13,082 nt of DNA, taken from assembly GCA_012517645.1 (NCBI GenBank), contig JAAYUR010000198.1, positions 1-13,082 of the forward strand, in the 5' to 3' direction. Numbering within the stretch: the stretch's first letter is position 1; each line of letters begins with the position of its first letter. Of this stretch, positions 5,908 to 13,071 are shown piece by piece. The translations under genes and the position numbers were made by a program. Under the pieces are notes generated by a model that made no database searches, was not told where the DNA came from, and saw only the letters and a program-made list of their open reading frames with translations. This DNA comes from Treponema sp. (lineage in GTDB: Bacteria > Spirochaetota > Spirochaetia > Treponematales > UBA12059).

Positions 5908-7341
5908 CCGATTACCGCTGTAATTCGGCGCTTCCTGGGTTATGGCCACGTCGTGGGCATGGCTCTCCCGAAGGCCCGAGGACGTGATCCGGACGAAGCG
6001 GCCGTACCTCTGGAGATCCCGGATCGAGCGACAGCCGGTGTACCCCATGCCCTTGCGCAGGCCCGCGACGATCTGTCCCAGGTAGGGTTTCAGCTCCCCT
6101 TTATACGGGATGCGCCCCTCGATCCCCTCGGGCACCGGCTCCTCGTCCTTGGCCATCTGGTACCTATCCCCGGCCCCGTCCTTGAGGGCGCCCAGGGAAC
6201 CCATGCCCCGGTACTCCTTGTATATCCGGCCTTCGTAGAGGATCTCCCGGCCCGGAGCCTCCTTGAGCCCCGCGAACAGGTTCCCGATCATGACCGTGGA
6301 GGCCCCCGCCGCGATGGCCTTGACGACGTCCCCCGAATATTTGATGCCCCCGTCCGCGATCACGGGGATCCCGGACTTGGAGGCTTCCTCGGCGCACCAA
6401 AGCACGGCGGTGAACTGGGGCACCCCGATGCCGGCCACGATCCGGGTGGTGCAGATCGAGCCGGGGCCGACCCCGACCTTGACCGCGTCCGCCCCAGCCT
6501 CGATCAGACGCCGTGTTCCCTCCCGGGTGGCGACGTTTCCGCCCACTACGGGAATCGGATACTTCCCCTTGATCGATCGAACCGCTTCCGCGACGTTCCG
6601 GGAATCCCCGTGGGCGGTGTCCAGGACCACGAAGTCGCAGCGCGCCGCGGTAAGGAGGGGCATCCGAGCCTCCATGTCCTGGGGGCTCACGGCGGCGCCC
6701 ACGACCAGCCTCCCCCCGGCGTCCACCGCGGCCCGGGGATGGATCTCCCGCTTCTCCATATCCTTGACGGTGATGAGGCCCATAAGGCGGCCTCCGGCGT
6801 CCACGACGGGGAGCTTTTCGATCTTGTACTGGTCGAACTTCTCCCGGGCCTGGGCGGGGGTGGTCTCGCTGGTCACGACCACGGGATCCGGTGTCATGGC
6901 GTCCCGGACCAGGGTACCGTCCTCCCGGCTGAAGCGGAGGTCCCGGGCCGTTATGATCCCGACCACCCTGCCTTCCCTGTCCAGTACGGGAAGCCCCGTG
7001 ACCCCGTGCCGGGCCATCAAGGCGCGGACGTCCCCGATCGTTCGGTCCGACTCGATGGTCACAGGGGAATCGATGATCCAGTTGAGGTACCGCTTCACGT
7101 TGGCCACCTGCTCCGCCTGATCCGCGGGAGGGAGGTTCCGGTGGATGACCCCCGCTCCGCCCTCCAGGGCCAGGGCGATGGCAAGGCGGTCCTCGGTGAC
7201 CGTGTCCATGGCCGCGGACAGGATGGGCACGTTCAGCCGAATGTCCCCGGCCAGGCGAGTCCGAACATCGGCCTCCCGGGGGAGTATTTCAGAATACCCC
7301 GGGAGCAGCAGCACATCGTCGTACGAGAGGGTCTCTTCCAT
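5905..7341 (-). CDS. guaB: Inosine-5'-monophosphate dehydrogenase
   Basis: Oxidises IMP to XMP with NAD+, the first and rate-limiting step to GMP. The 478 residues are usual for a CBS-containing IMPDH. 'LSYDDVLLLPGYSEILP' opens the TIM barrel, and two CBS domains lie at about 92-150 and 152-205 ('GLPVLDREGRVVGIIT', 'KLPVVDAGGRLMGLIT'). The catalytic loop 'GVGPGSICTTR' places Cys297. 'DGGIKYSGD' (330-338) and the flap 'YRGMGSLGAL' (377-386) follow. The ATG at 7341 is chosen because family homology begins there and GGAGG lies 9 nt upstream. An in-frame GTG at 7473 would add 44 unrelated residues. The last residues, 'EAPNYSGNR', run into the 7-bp repeat array and are probably not conserved. It lies between purB (168 nt upstream) and purA (139 nt downstream) on the same strand. 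Confidence 0.97.
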   Translation of the reverse strand: MEETLSYDDVLLLPGYSEILPREADVRTRLAGDIRLNVPILSAAMDTVTEDRLAIALALEGGAGVIHRNLPPADQAEQVANVKRYLNWIIDSPVTIESDRTIGDVRALMARHGVTGLPVLDREGRVVGIITARDLRFSREDGTLVRDAMTPDPVVVTSETTPAQAREKFDQYKIEKLPVVDAGGRLMGLITVKDMEKREIHPRAAVDAGGRLVVGAAVSPQDMEARMPLLTAARCDFVVLDTAHGDSRNVAEAVRSIKGKYPIPVVGGNVATREGTRRLIEAGADAVKVGVGPGSICTTRIVAGIGVPQFTAVLWCAEEASKSGIPVIADGGIKYSGDVVKAIAAGASTVMIGNLFAGLKEAPGREILYEGRIYKEYRGMGSLGALKDGAGDRYQMAKDEEPVPEGIEGRIPYKGELKPYLGQIVAGLRKGMGYTGCRSIRDLQRYGRFVRITSSGLRESHAHDVAITQEAPNYSGNR

Positions 7342-7431
7342 GGTCCATAGCCTCCGCGGGAGAGTCCTCGGCCTCTCCGTTCGATGTAAAAGCGCGTCGA
7401 CCCGTTCATAGGGTCCGACACCCCGCCGGGT

Positions 7432-7457
7432 CCGCGCGGCGTCCATGCGCCGCGCGG
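7432..7457. promoter_or_regulatory. Perfect 10-bp GC hairpin in the purB-guaB gap
   Basis: CCGCGCGGCG (7432-7441) and CGCCGCGCGG (7448-7457) pair perfectly around a 6-nt loop, about 90 nt upstream of the guaB start and 53 nt after the purB stop. No T-run follows on the minus strand, so a classic terminator is not shown. It could be a pause or attenuation element, or an mRNA-end hairpin behind purB. A shorter palindrome GTGTA-TG-TACAC lies next to it at 7462-7473. I see no clear promoter for guaB in this 168-nt gap. Confidence 0.45.
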
Positions 7458-7509
7458 GGACGTGTATGTACACCGCGGCCTCGAAGGCCCGCGCTCGTTC
7501 CCAGCCGGC

Positions 7510-8931
7510 CTAGCCCGACCATCTCCGGGCAAGGTCCCGGTACTTCCGGCCTATCTCACGGGCCTTTTTCGCGGCCAGGCCCCGGTAGCGATCCGGGGAG
7601 GAGAAAAAGCCCTCGGGGTCGTCGCAGCCCAGATCCCGAAGCCGACGGTACAGAATTTCCAGGATCTCCGGGCTTCGCGCCAGGGCCTCCGAAAAGGTGA
7701 TCCCCTCGGATTCCGCACGAAGCGTCAGCCTGCGGACCTCCTCGTGGGCGTCCGCCCTGCCCGACTCGGCGAGGAGGATGTAGGCGGGCTCGGCCAGAAC
7801 GGCTCCGCCGCTGGACCTCAGGTTGACCGCCATGCGCTCCCGGTCCACGGACAGGGATCGGAGCACCTTGAGCATCCGATTGGCCGCGGCACCCAAGCCC
7901 GCCAGGAATTCCACCGAGAACCGCTCGCTGGCGGAGTTGCTCAGGTCCCGTTGGTGCTCGGAGATCTGGTCCATGAAGAAGGTGAGGATCCGGGGGCAGA
8001 AGGCCTTCCAGAGGCTCTTCACATGCTCGCAGTTCCAGGGATTCCGCTTCTGGGGCATGGTGGAGGAACCAACCTGGGCGCCCGCGAAGGATTCCCGGAC
8101 TTCGTCGATCTCTTCCCGCTGGAGATGGCGCAAATCGTCCGCCAGGTTGGCCAACACCCCGAAGGCTGTATTCAGCTCCAGGAACAGCCGGAGCACATGT
8201 TCCGGCTCCACGAGCTGGGTGGAGTGTTCGCTGGGCTTCAGGTCCAGGAACCCCAGGTAGGTCGTTTCCACCGATTCGGGGTCCGGATAGATCATGGACA
8301 GGGCGTTGTAGGAGCCCGTGGCACCGGCCAGCTTTCCCCGGAGATCCCGGGCCAACTCCTCCAGGCGCGGCAGGCACTTTCCCAGGCGGGCCGCGTATTC
8401 CGCCATGGCGAACCCGAAGGTGATCGGGACGGCGTGGCGGCCGTGGGTACGGCCCACCTGGGGGGTTTCCGCCTCCTCTTCCGCAAGGCGGGCCAGTTCG
8501 GCCAGGACCCGAGCCAGAAGAGGCAGGAGAACCTCTAGCACCGCGGCCCGGAGCTGGACCGCCCGGGCCGTGTCCAGGATGTCCACGCTGGTGGCCCCCA
8601 GGTGGACCAGGGGCGCCAAGTCCGCGGAAACCTTGGTCTGGAGGACGTTGACCAGGGCCCGAATATTATGTCGGGTTTTCTCCTCCTCCCGGGCTACTTC
8701 CTCGGGATCCACCGAGCCCGCCAGGGCGTCCAGCTCCCGGAAACGATCTTCCGACGCGATCCCCCGGACCCTCAGGTGGGCCTTCAGAAGGGCGATCTCC
8801 GCATGGACGCAGGCCCGCACCGACGCCCGATCCGAAAGACGCTCCGACAGGGCGTCGAAAAGCTCTCGATTGGCTTCCCAGTAGCGGTGATCCAGGGGGG
8901 AGAGGTTGTCGAAGATGTCGCGGGATTGCAT
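7510..8931 (-). CDS. purB: Adenylosuccinate lyase
   Basis: Splits adenylosuccinate to AMP plus fumarate, and SAICAR to AICAR in de novo purine synthesis. The protein is 473 residues, all in the fumarase/aspartase superfamily fold. The superfamily signature is 'GSSTMPQKRNPWNCE' (288-302) and holds the catalytic serine loop. 'VGRTHGRHAVPITFG' (159-173) carries His163, and 'KTRHNIRAL' (85-93) is the first conserved region. The N-terminus 'DNLSPLDHRYW' also fits PurB ('SPL..RY'). Argininosuccinate lyase and carboxymuconate cycloisomerase share the signature, but the guaB-purA-guaA neighbourhood makes PurB much the best reading. The ATG at 8929-8931 has no ribosome site before it; a promoter-like sequence lies so close that the mRNA may be leaderless. 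Confidence 0.93.
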   Translation of the reverse strand: MQSRDIFDNLSPLDHRYWEANRELFDALSERLSDRASVRACVHAEIALLKAHLRVRGIASEDRFRELDALAGSVDPEEVAREEEKTRHNIRALVNVLQTKVSADLAPLVHLGATSVDILDTARAVQLRAAVLEVLLPLLARVLAELARLAEEEAETPQVGRTHGRHAVPITFGFAMAEYAARLGKCLPRLEELARDLRGKLAGATGSYNALSMIYPDPESVETTYLGFLDLKPSEHSTQLVEPEHVLRLFLELNTAFGVLANLADDLRHLQREEIDEVRESFAGAQVGSSTMPQKRNPWNCEHVKSLWKAFCPRILTFFMDQISEHQRDLSNSASERFSVEFLAGLGAAANRMLKVLRSLSVDRERMAVNLRSSGGAVLAEPAYILLAESGRADAHEEVRRLTLRAESEGITFSEALARSPEILEILYRRLRDLGCDDPEGFFSSPDRYRGLAAKKAREIGRKYRDLARRWSG

Positions 8932-8936
8932 ACCGC

Positions 8937-8965
8937 AGTATGCCCGGCCGGGGTCGGCTCGTCAA
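8937..8965 (-). promoter_or_regulatory. Putative purB promoter placed for leaderless transcription
   Basis: On the minus strand, TTGACG (8965-8960) is followed by a 17-nt spacer and CATACT (8942-8937). This is 5 of 6 and 4 of 6 matches to the sigma70 consensus at ideal spacing. Only 5 nt separate the -10 hexamer from the purB ATG, so the transcript would begin at or within the start codon, in line with the missing ribosome site. A TATAGT (8970-8965) overlapping the -35 is an alternative -10 with no recognisable -35; it would give a short leader of about 25-30 nt. Confidence 0.5.
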
Positions 8966-9001
8966 CTATAGTGTTACGAAGCTTGTTCCGCGGATCCGGG
9001 C

Positions 9002-9484
9002 TTATACCAGGTCCGCCCACTCCGCGGAGAGATTTCCCAGACGCACGGCGCTTAGGAGGTCTCCGGGACTCAGGATCATCTGGAGACCCCGAATCCCCGC
9101 GCTCACGGAGATTTCCGGGAAGAGCTGGGCGGCTTCGTCCAAGAACACCGGAAGCCGCTTTCTCGTCCCTACCGGAGAGCAACCGCCCCGAAGGTACCCC
9201 GTAAGGGGTTCCAGCTCCTTGAGGGGGAGCATCTCGACGCTCTTGTTTCCTGTAGCCGCCGCCGCTTTCTTGAAGGACAGCTCCGCATTTCCTGGTATGC
9301 AGACCAGGAAGGGGCCGGTTCGGTCACCCCGGACCGCGAGCGTCTTGAAGACCTGCTCAGCGGGAAGTCCGATCTTGTCCGCCACGGCGGGGGCCGACAG
9401 GTCGTCCTCGTCCACGGGGTACTCCACGAGGCGGAACGCGAGGGCGGAGGCTTCCAGAATTCGCACGGCGTTCGTCTTGGGCAT
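9002..9484 (-). CDS. ybaK: YbaK/EbsC-type Cys-tRNA(Pro) deacylase
   Basis: A 160-residue single-domain enzyme that hydrolyses mischarged tRNA, in this family mainly Cys-tRNA(Pro), acting in trans beside prolyl-tRNA synthetase. Its length matches E. coli YbaK (~159). The conserved 'QVFKTLAVRG' holds the key Lys47. 'LSFKKAAAATGNKSVEM' and 'GYLRGGCSPVGTRKRLPVF' are the remaining family blocks, the second with the GGxSPxG motif. The ATG at 9482-9484 lies 7 nt after the GH57 stop codon. GAGG is present but about 13 nt upstream, inside the end of the GH57 gene, so initiation probably relies on read-through ribosomes from that gene. It is followed by a 70-nt gap holding the likely purB promoter, so it is probably the last gene of a pcnB/DUF4912/GH57/ybaK transcript. 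Confidence 0.92.
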   Translation of the reverse strand: MPKTNAVRILEASALAFRLVEYPVDEDDLSAPAVADKIGLPAEQVFKTLAVRGDRTGPFLVCIPGNAELSFKKAAAATGNKSVEMLPLKELEPLTGYLRGGCSPVGTRKRLPVFLDEAAQLFPEISVSAGIRGLQMILSPGDLLSAVRLGNLSAEWADLV

Positions 9485-9491
9485 GGGAAAG

Positions 9492-11078
9492 TCAGGACCT
9501 CTTTCTGCGGAACATCCGATAGTTGATGCCCGGAAAGAGGTTGTTTCTTTTTTCCAGCCGGGTGATCCACTCGGTCCCTACGGTATTGGCGCAGAGCATT
9601 TCGTAGATATGCTGGAAATTGGACACCGCGTCCTCGACCTGCCTTCGGGCGAAGATGCCCGCCTTGCCGGCCCGAATGAGCAAGGCCCAGTCGGAGCACA
9701 TCACCAGGAGGGTTTCCCGGGCCGCCTGGTTCAGGACCCGTTCCTTCAGCCCTGTCTCGTTGGGGAAGCGCTCGGCCAGTTCCATCATCCTGTCCAGCAT
9801 CTTGTAGCTGTGCCGGTAGATCCAGTCGTTGGACCCGTCCAGCCATACGGCGGCGTAGCCGCCGCTTCCCCAGGAGGAAAACTCGGGGACGGACACCGGG
9901 TTCTCCGGATGGAGCTTGAGGTACTCGCCCAGGGATACGAACCGGAACTCCTGCCGATCCTTTCCCTCGCGGAAGAGGGCTTCCAGCCACTGGGGTCCCT
10001 CGAACCAGCCGTGCCCCAGAAGCTCGGCGTCATAGGGACAGACCACCAGGGGCGGACGGTCCATGTAGGCCGCGGCCTTCCGGATCTGTTCGGCCCGTCC
10101 GTCCAAGAATTTCTTCGCGTGTTCCGCCGCCCGGGCGGACGCTGCCTCGGGATCGTAGGGCCTCTTCTCCTCCGTGCGTCCCGTTACGGCCCAGTACTTG
10201 AACCCCGTGAACCCTCTTCCGCCGTCCTCGAGCCAGGGGGAGATGTAGTCCATGGGGAGATCGAAGCCGATGTCCCGGTAGAAATCCCGATAGACGGGAT
10301 CCGCGGGGTATCCGGTCTGCTCGGACCAGACAGCCTCGGTGGCGCGGGCGTCCCGGATGAACACGGCTAGGCCGTTCGGGCAGGTCACGGGGGAATAGGA
10401 CCCGTATTTCGGGACGGGTTTTCCCAGGAGGGCGCCCCGGGTCGCCACCACGGTATAGCGCACCGCGTAGGCCTTTAGGATCTCCTCCATTCCCGGATAC
10501 CAGCCCAGCTGGGGAAGCCAGAACCCCGAAGCCACTTTCCCGAAGTGCCGCCGATGGGAGATCATGGCGGTCTCCACCTGGGCGGCCACCGCCTCGGGAA
10601 CATCCCGGTAGAGGGGAAGGAAGGCGTGGGTGGCCGCGGAGGTCATGATCTCCAGGCGGCCCTTCTTGTAGAAGTAGTCGAATCCCGTGAGCACGTTCCC
10701 GCCGTACAGGATCGTAAAGTCGTCCCGGGCGGATGTATAGAGGTCCGAATAAAGGGAAGCCAGACGGGCAAAGGCGGGTTGCCGGGCGGTCCTCTCCAGT
10801 TCCCTCTCCGCCAGCTCGATCTGGCGGTCCAGCCAGGCCACGTACCGGTCCCGGAGGACCTCGTCGGCCAGCATGGCGGTCAAGGTGGGCGACAGGACCA
10901 GGGTGATCCGGACGGGGATCTCGTCGGCCTCCAAACTCCGCAGGACCCGGAGGAAGGGCAGGTACGTCTCCGAAAGGGCCTCGAACAGCCAGCGTTCCTC
11001 CAGGAACCGGGGATACTCAGGCTGGCGGACGAAGGGCAGGTGGGCGTTCAATACCAGGGCGATGTAGCCTCGCTCCAT
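9492..11078 (-). CDS. GH57/DUF1957 protein (glucan branching enzyme family) with a Gln at the nucleophile position
   Basis: The protein is 528 residues from the ATG at 11078, close to the ~520-560 of GH57 1,4-alpha-glucan branching enzymes. Family regions appear in order: 'LNAHLPFV' (His13), 'RLEIMTSAATHAFLPL' (about 141-156), 'SGFWLPQLGWYPGME' (184-198), 'CPYDAELLGHGWFEGP' (347-362, with the expected acid Asp350) and 'SSWGSGGY' (401-408). A helical C-terminal domain follows ('LNQAARETLLVMCSDWA'). The family nucleophile is a Glu in the 'W-L/A-P/A-E' motif; here the codon is CAG, Gln190. It should therefore lack normal retaining glycosidase or transferase activity unless another residue substitutes. 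ATG 11078 is preferred over GTG 11084 because GAGGAG ends 5 nt upstream of it. The start is 2 nt after the DUF4912 stop. The two genes form a tight unit, a pairing I recall from other bacteria. Confidence 0.88.
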   Translation of the reverse strand: MERGYIALVLNAHLPFVRQPEYPRFLEERWLFEALSETYLPFLRVLRSLEADEIPVRITLVLSPTLTAMLADEVLRDRYVAWLDRQIELAERELERTARQPAFARLASLYSDLYTSARDDFTILYGGNVLTGFDYFYKKGRLEIMTSAATHAFLPLYRDVPEAVAAQVETAMISHRRHFGKVASGFWLPQLGWYPGMEEILKAYAVRYTVVATRGALLGKPVPKYGSYSPVTCPNGLAVFIRDARATEAVWSEQTGYPADPVYRDFYRDIGFDLPMDYISPWLEDGGRGFTGFKYWAVTGRTEEKRPYDPEAASARAAEHAKKFLDGRAEQIRKAAAYMDRPPLVVCPYDAELLGHGWFEGPQWLEALFREGKDRQEFRFVSLGEYLKLHPENPVSVPEFSSWGSGGYAAVWLDGSNDWIYRHSYKMLDRMMELAERFPNETGLKERVLNQAARETLLVMCSDWALLIRAGKAGIFARRQVEDAVSNFQHIYEMLCANTVGTEWITRLEKRNNLFPGINYRMFRRKRS

Positions 11079-11080
11079 CC

Positions 11081-11800
11081 TCACTCCTCGACTTCGGATC
11101 CGGCCAGGATTCGCGACGGGTGGCGTTCCTCTCCGGGGGGAATATCCAGGTCCCCGAATCCGGAGAGGGACAGAAGCTCGACGGTGTTTCTATCCATGAC
11201 CGACGCGTCCTCCGCGAGGGACCCCCGGGGCGTCTGAACCGGATTGGAACGGGCCAGCACTCGGGTTTTCCCGCTTATCCTGCAGCAGAGATCGATACGG
11301 TACCGTCTGTCCGGCTGGGGAAGGTTGATGTACCACTGGAGGTCGGATTCCTCCACGGGGATATCGAAGTGGTCCGCGTTCCGCGGGGGATCCGAGCCCT
11401 CCTCCATGACCCGGAGAAAGAAGCCTTGAAACCCCGAGCCGGGTTCCCCCGCCCGGAGCTGTGCCCTCTCCTCATCGTTCACGTCCCAGAACGCGAAAGC
11501 CCAGGCCGTATCCCGGACGAGGAGCCGAACCATGGTCTCGTTGTAACGGCTGTCGGAACACCACCCGGAATCCAGGGACGCGTCCAGGATATCGGATTCC
11601 GCGCCGCTGTACTTGGTCTCCTCCACTCGCTCCGAAGCGTCCAAGGACCCTTCCCGCTCTTCCGAATCCTCGGCCAGGGCTTCCTGGAGGGCCTCCACGA
11701 GGAAGGAACGCTCCAGTCCGACGGGAACGATTATGCCCAGCTTGTCCGCAAGATTAAGAAGAGCTTCGTCGGAAAGTCCCGAGAGCTTTTCGATATTCAC
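11081..11800 (-). CDS. DUF4912 protein with an N-terminal SAP/Rho-N-like segment
   Basis: The protein is 239 residues from the GTG at 11800. Residues about 5-43 ('LSGLSDEALLNLADKLGI' then 'SFLVEALQEAL') have the two-helix pattern of Rho N-terminal/SAP-like domains. An acidic, Ser/Glu-rich linker (about 44-82) follows. The DUF4912 domain spans about 86-192, from 'YNETMVRLLVRDTAWAFAFWDV' (split across a beta-strand and turn) to 'LARSNPVQTPRG'. The function of DUF4912 is unknown. It starts 92 nt after pcnB and its stop is 2 nt from the GH57 start, with an SD-like GAGGAG formed by its last codons, so the two are translated together. A longer frame to 11896 is open, but the extra 32 residues look unlike the family and overlap the promoter-like sequence. 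GGAG lies 11 nt before the GTG, a long spacing. Confidence 0.82.
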   Translation of the reverse strand: MNIEKLSGLSDEALLNLADKLGIIVPVGLERSFLVEALQEALAEDSEEREGSLDASERVEETKYSGAESDILDASLDSGWCSDSRYNETMVRLLVRDTAWAFAFWDVNDEERAQLRAGEPGSGFQGFFLRVMEEGSDPPRNADHFDIPVEESDLQWYINLPQPDRRYRIDLCCRISGKTRVLARSNPVQTPRGSLAEDASVMDRNTVELLSLSGFGDLDIPPGEERHPSRILAGSEVEE

Positions 11801-11806
11801 AATCCC

Positions 11807-11836
11807 ATCATCTCCGTAAGGATTTTGAATTGTCAA
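11807..11836 (-). promoter_or_regulatory. Putative promoter of the DUF4912-GH57 unit, close to the start codon
   Basis: On the minus strand, a perfect TTGACA (11836-11831) is followed by an 18-nt spacer and GATGAT (11812-11807), 4 of 6 matches to the -10 consensus. Six bases then precede the GTG start at 11800, so the predicted start of transcription falls on the start codon. The -10 is weak and a GGAG lies between the elements, so both a leaderless transcript and a read-through mRNA with a ribosome site are possible. Confidence 0.4.
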
Positions 11837-11892
11837 GCCCGGAGGAATGGTATGGGATCCGGCAGGTCCGGCGGCCTCCGCGGGGCCGCGGC

Positions 11893-13020
11893 TCAAGGCC
11901 CCGGGGGTTCCCCGACTCCATCCCCGAGAGAGCGACGGCCCCGGGATCGGCGGCGCCTGCGCTTGCGGGGAGGCTTGGGGGGACTCTCGGGCTGGATGAA
12001 CACCGAGGCCACCGCGGTCTCCAGTTCGATCCGGGGCATGTTGAGGGGCGCCAGAAGCTCCCGCGAAGCCTGTACGGCCATGCGGAAGACCTCGGTGGGT
12101 TCGCCTACGGGATGTTCCGCGCAGAGCGCGGCCACCTCGTCCCGGAGCACGAATGCCAAGAGTCCCGCCAGGGACTTGTCTGACTTGGACTGGACGTTCC
12201 GGTCGAGTTCCGCCAGGGCCTCGTAGAACGACTCCCTTCGCCGCTTCGACGCCGAGAGCCTCGCGGCCAGGGCGGGCAGGATTCCGGGCAAGAGGCGGTA
12301 GCGTTCAAGCTGCCCGAAGATTTCCGCGGATCTTCCGGAACCCAGGATCTTTATGGCCTCTTCGGTCAGCCGGGACGGGGAGGCCGTGGCGAGCAAGGGA
12401 GCGTTGGACCGGATGGCCCAGCCGGTGCGGAAGGGAATGCGGAACCCCGTAATGGCCGCATATTTGGCGGCCCGGATCATCCGCACGGGGTCTTCCTTGA
12501 AGATGGTCGACAGGGGGATCACCGGTTTGATGACCCGAGCCTCCATGTCCTTGTATCCCCCCACGTAGTCGACCAGGAGGCTGTCCACGGGGTCGAAATA
12601 CAGGGCGTTCATGGTGAAGTCCCGGCGGAGGGCGTCCTCCTCGATGGTTCCGTAGGTATTCCCGATGGTTCCGTCGGCGATGGACCGGTACGTGGAGACC
12701 TCGAAGATCTTCCGCCCCGCGTAGACATGGACCAGGCGGAAGCGCCGTCCGATGACCCGGCTGTTCCGGAAAATTTTCCGGATCCGGGGCGGCTGGGCGT
12801 CCGTGACGATGTCGAAGTCCTTGGGACGGCGGCCCTGGAGCAGGTCCCGCACGGCGCCGCCGACTATGTAGGCCGTGTGTCCGTTGGCCCGGAGATGCTC
12901 TACGATGCGGAGGGCGTCGGGATCTATGGATCCTCTGTCGATGCGGTGTTCCGCAGCTGTGTAGACGAGCGCACGCTTGACCGGGCGTCCGTCGCTTCCC
13001 GTACTGTATCGAACGAGCAA
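11893..13020 (-). CDS. pcnB: Poly(A) polymerase I / tRNA nucleotidyltransferase family
   Basis: Adds 3' poly(A) tails to RNA, marking it for decay. The protein is 375 residues, shorter than E. coli PcnB (~450). The class II nucleotidyltransferase core is clear: 'YIVGGAVRDLLQG' (51-63), 'KDFDIVT' (67-73) with metal-binding Asp68 and Asp70, 'RNSRVIGRRFRLVHV' (85-99), 'RRDFTMNALYFDP' (132-144), and 'FKEDPVRMIRAAKYA' (174-188). The wording of these blocks ('GRRFRLVHV') follows PcnB more than CCA-adding enzymes, and there is no HD domain. A basic tail ('RKRRRRRSRGRR', 352-363) resembles the Arg-rich C-terminus of E. coli PcnB, which aids RNA binding. The TTG start at 13018-13020 has AGAGG 5 nt upstream, and no better start is seen. 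The last 92 nt before the next gene hold that gene's promoter-like sequence. Confidence 0.9.
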   Translation of the reverse strand: MLVRYSTGSDGRPVKRALVYTAAEHRIDRGSIDPDALRIVEHLRANGHTAYIVGGAVRDLLQGRRPKDFDIVTDAQPPRIRKIFRNSRVIGRRFRLVHVYAGRKIFEVSTYRSIADGTIGNTYGTIEEDALRRDFTMNALYFDPVDSLLVDYVGGYKDMEARVIKPVIPLSTIFKEDPVRMIRAAKYAAITGFRIPFRTGWAIRSNAPLLATASPSRLTEEAIKILGSGRSAEIFGQLERYRLLPGILPALAARLSASKRRRESFYEALAELDRNVQSKSDKSLAGLLAFVLRDEVAALCAEHPVGEPTEVFRMAVQASRELLAPLNMPRIELETAVASVFIQPESPPKPPRKRRRRRSRGRRSLGDGVGEPPGP

Positions 13021-13065
13021 AGAAACCTCTGGGGTGCACTCCGCGGTGCGATTCTTCTTTCGGGG

Positions 13066-13071
13066 ATTATA
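13066..13071 (-). promoter_or_regulatory. Putative -10 element of the pcnB promoter
   Basis: A perfect TATAAT reads on the minus strand at 13071-13066. Transcription would begin near 13059, giving a leader of about 39 nt with AGAGG before the TTG start. The -35 hexamer would fall beyond the window end, so the promoter cannot be completed here. A 10-bp palindrome CCCCGCGGGG (13072-13081) sits directly against the -10. Confidence 0.45.

Noticed and set aside
5869..7350. 493-residue plus-strand open frame opposite guaB
   Set aside because: It is antisense to a certain IMPDH, has biased Gly/Asp/Pro composition and no recognisable domain. Long antisense frames are expected at this GC content.
7342..7509. 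Purine or guanine riboswitch upstream of guaB
   Set aside because: I looked for the three-way-junction core and its conserved loop sequences and saw none; only a simple GC hairpin is present.
8940..10370. 476-residue plus-strand open frame opposite ybaK and the GH57 gene
   Set aside because: It lies opposite two well-supported genes and has no ribosome site or family motif.
11801..11896. 32-residue N-terminal extension of the DUF4912 protein
   Set aside because: It overlaps the promoter-like TTGACA and the pcnB stop region and looks unlike the family N-terminus.
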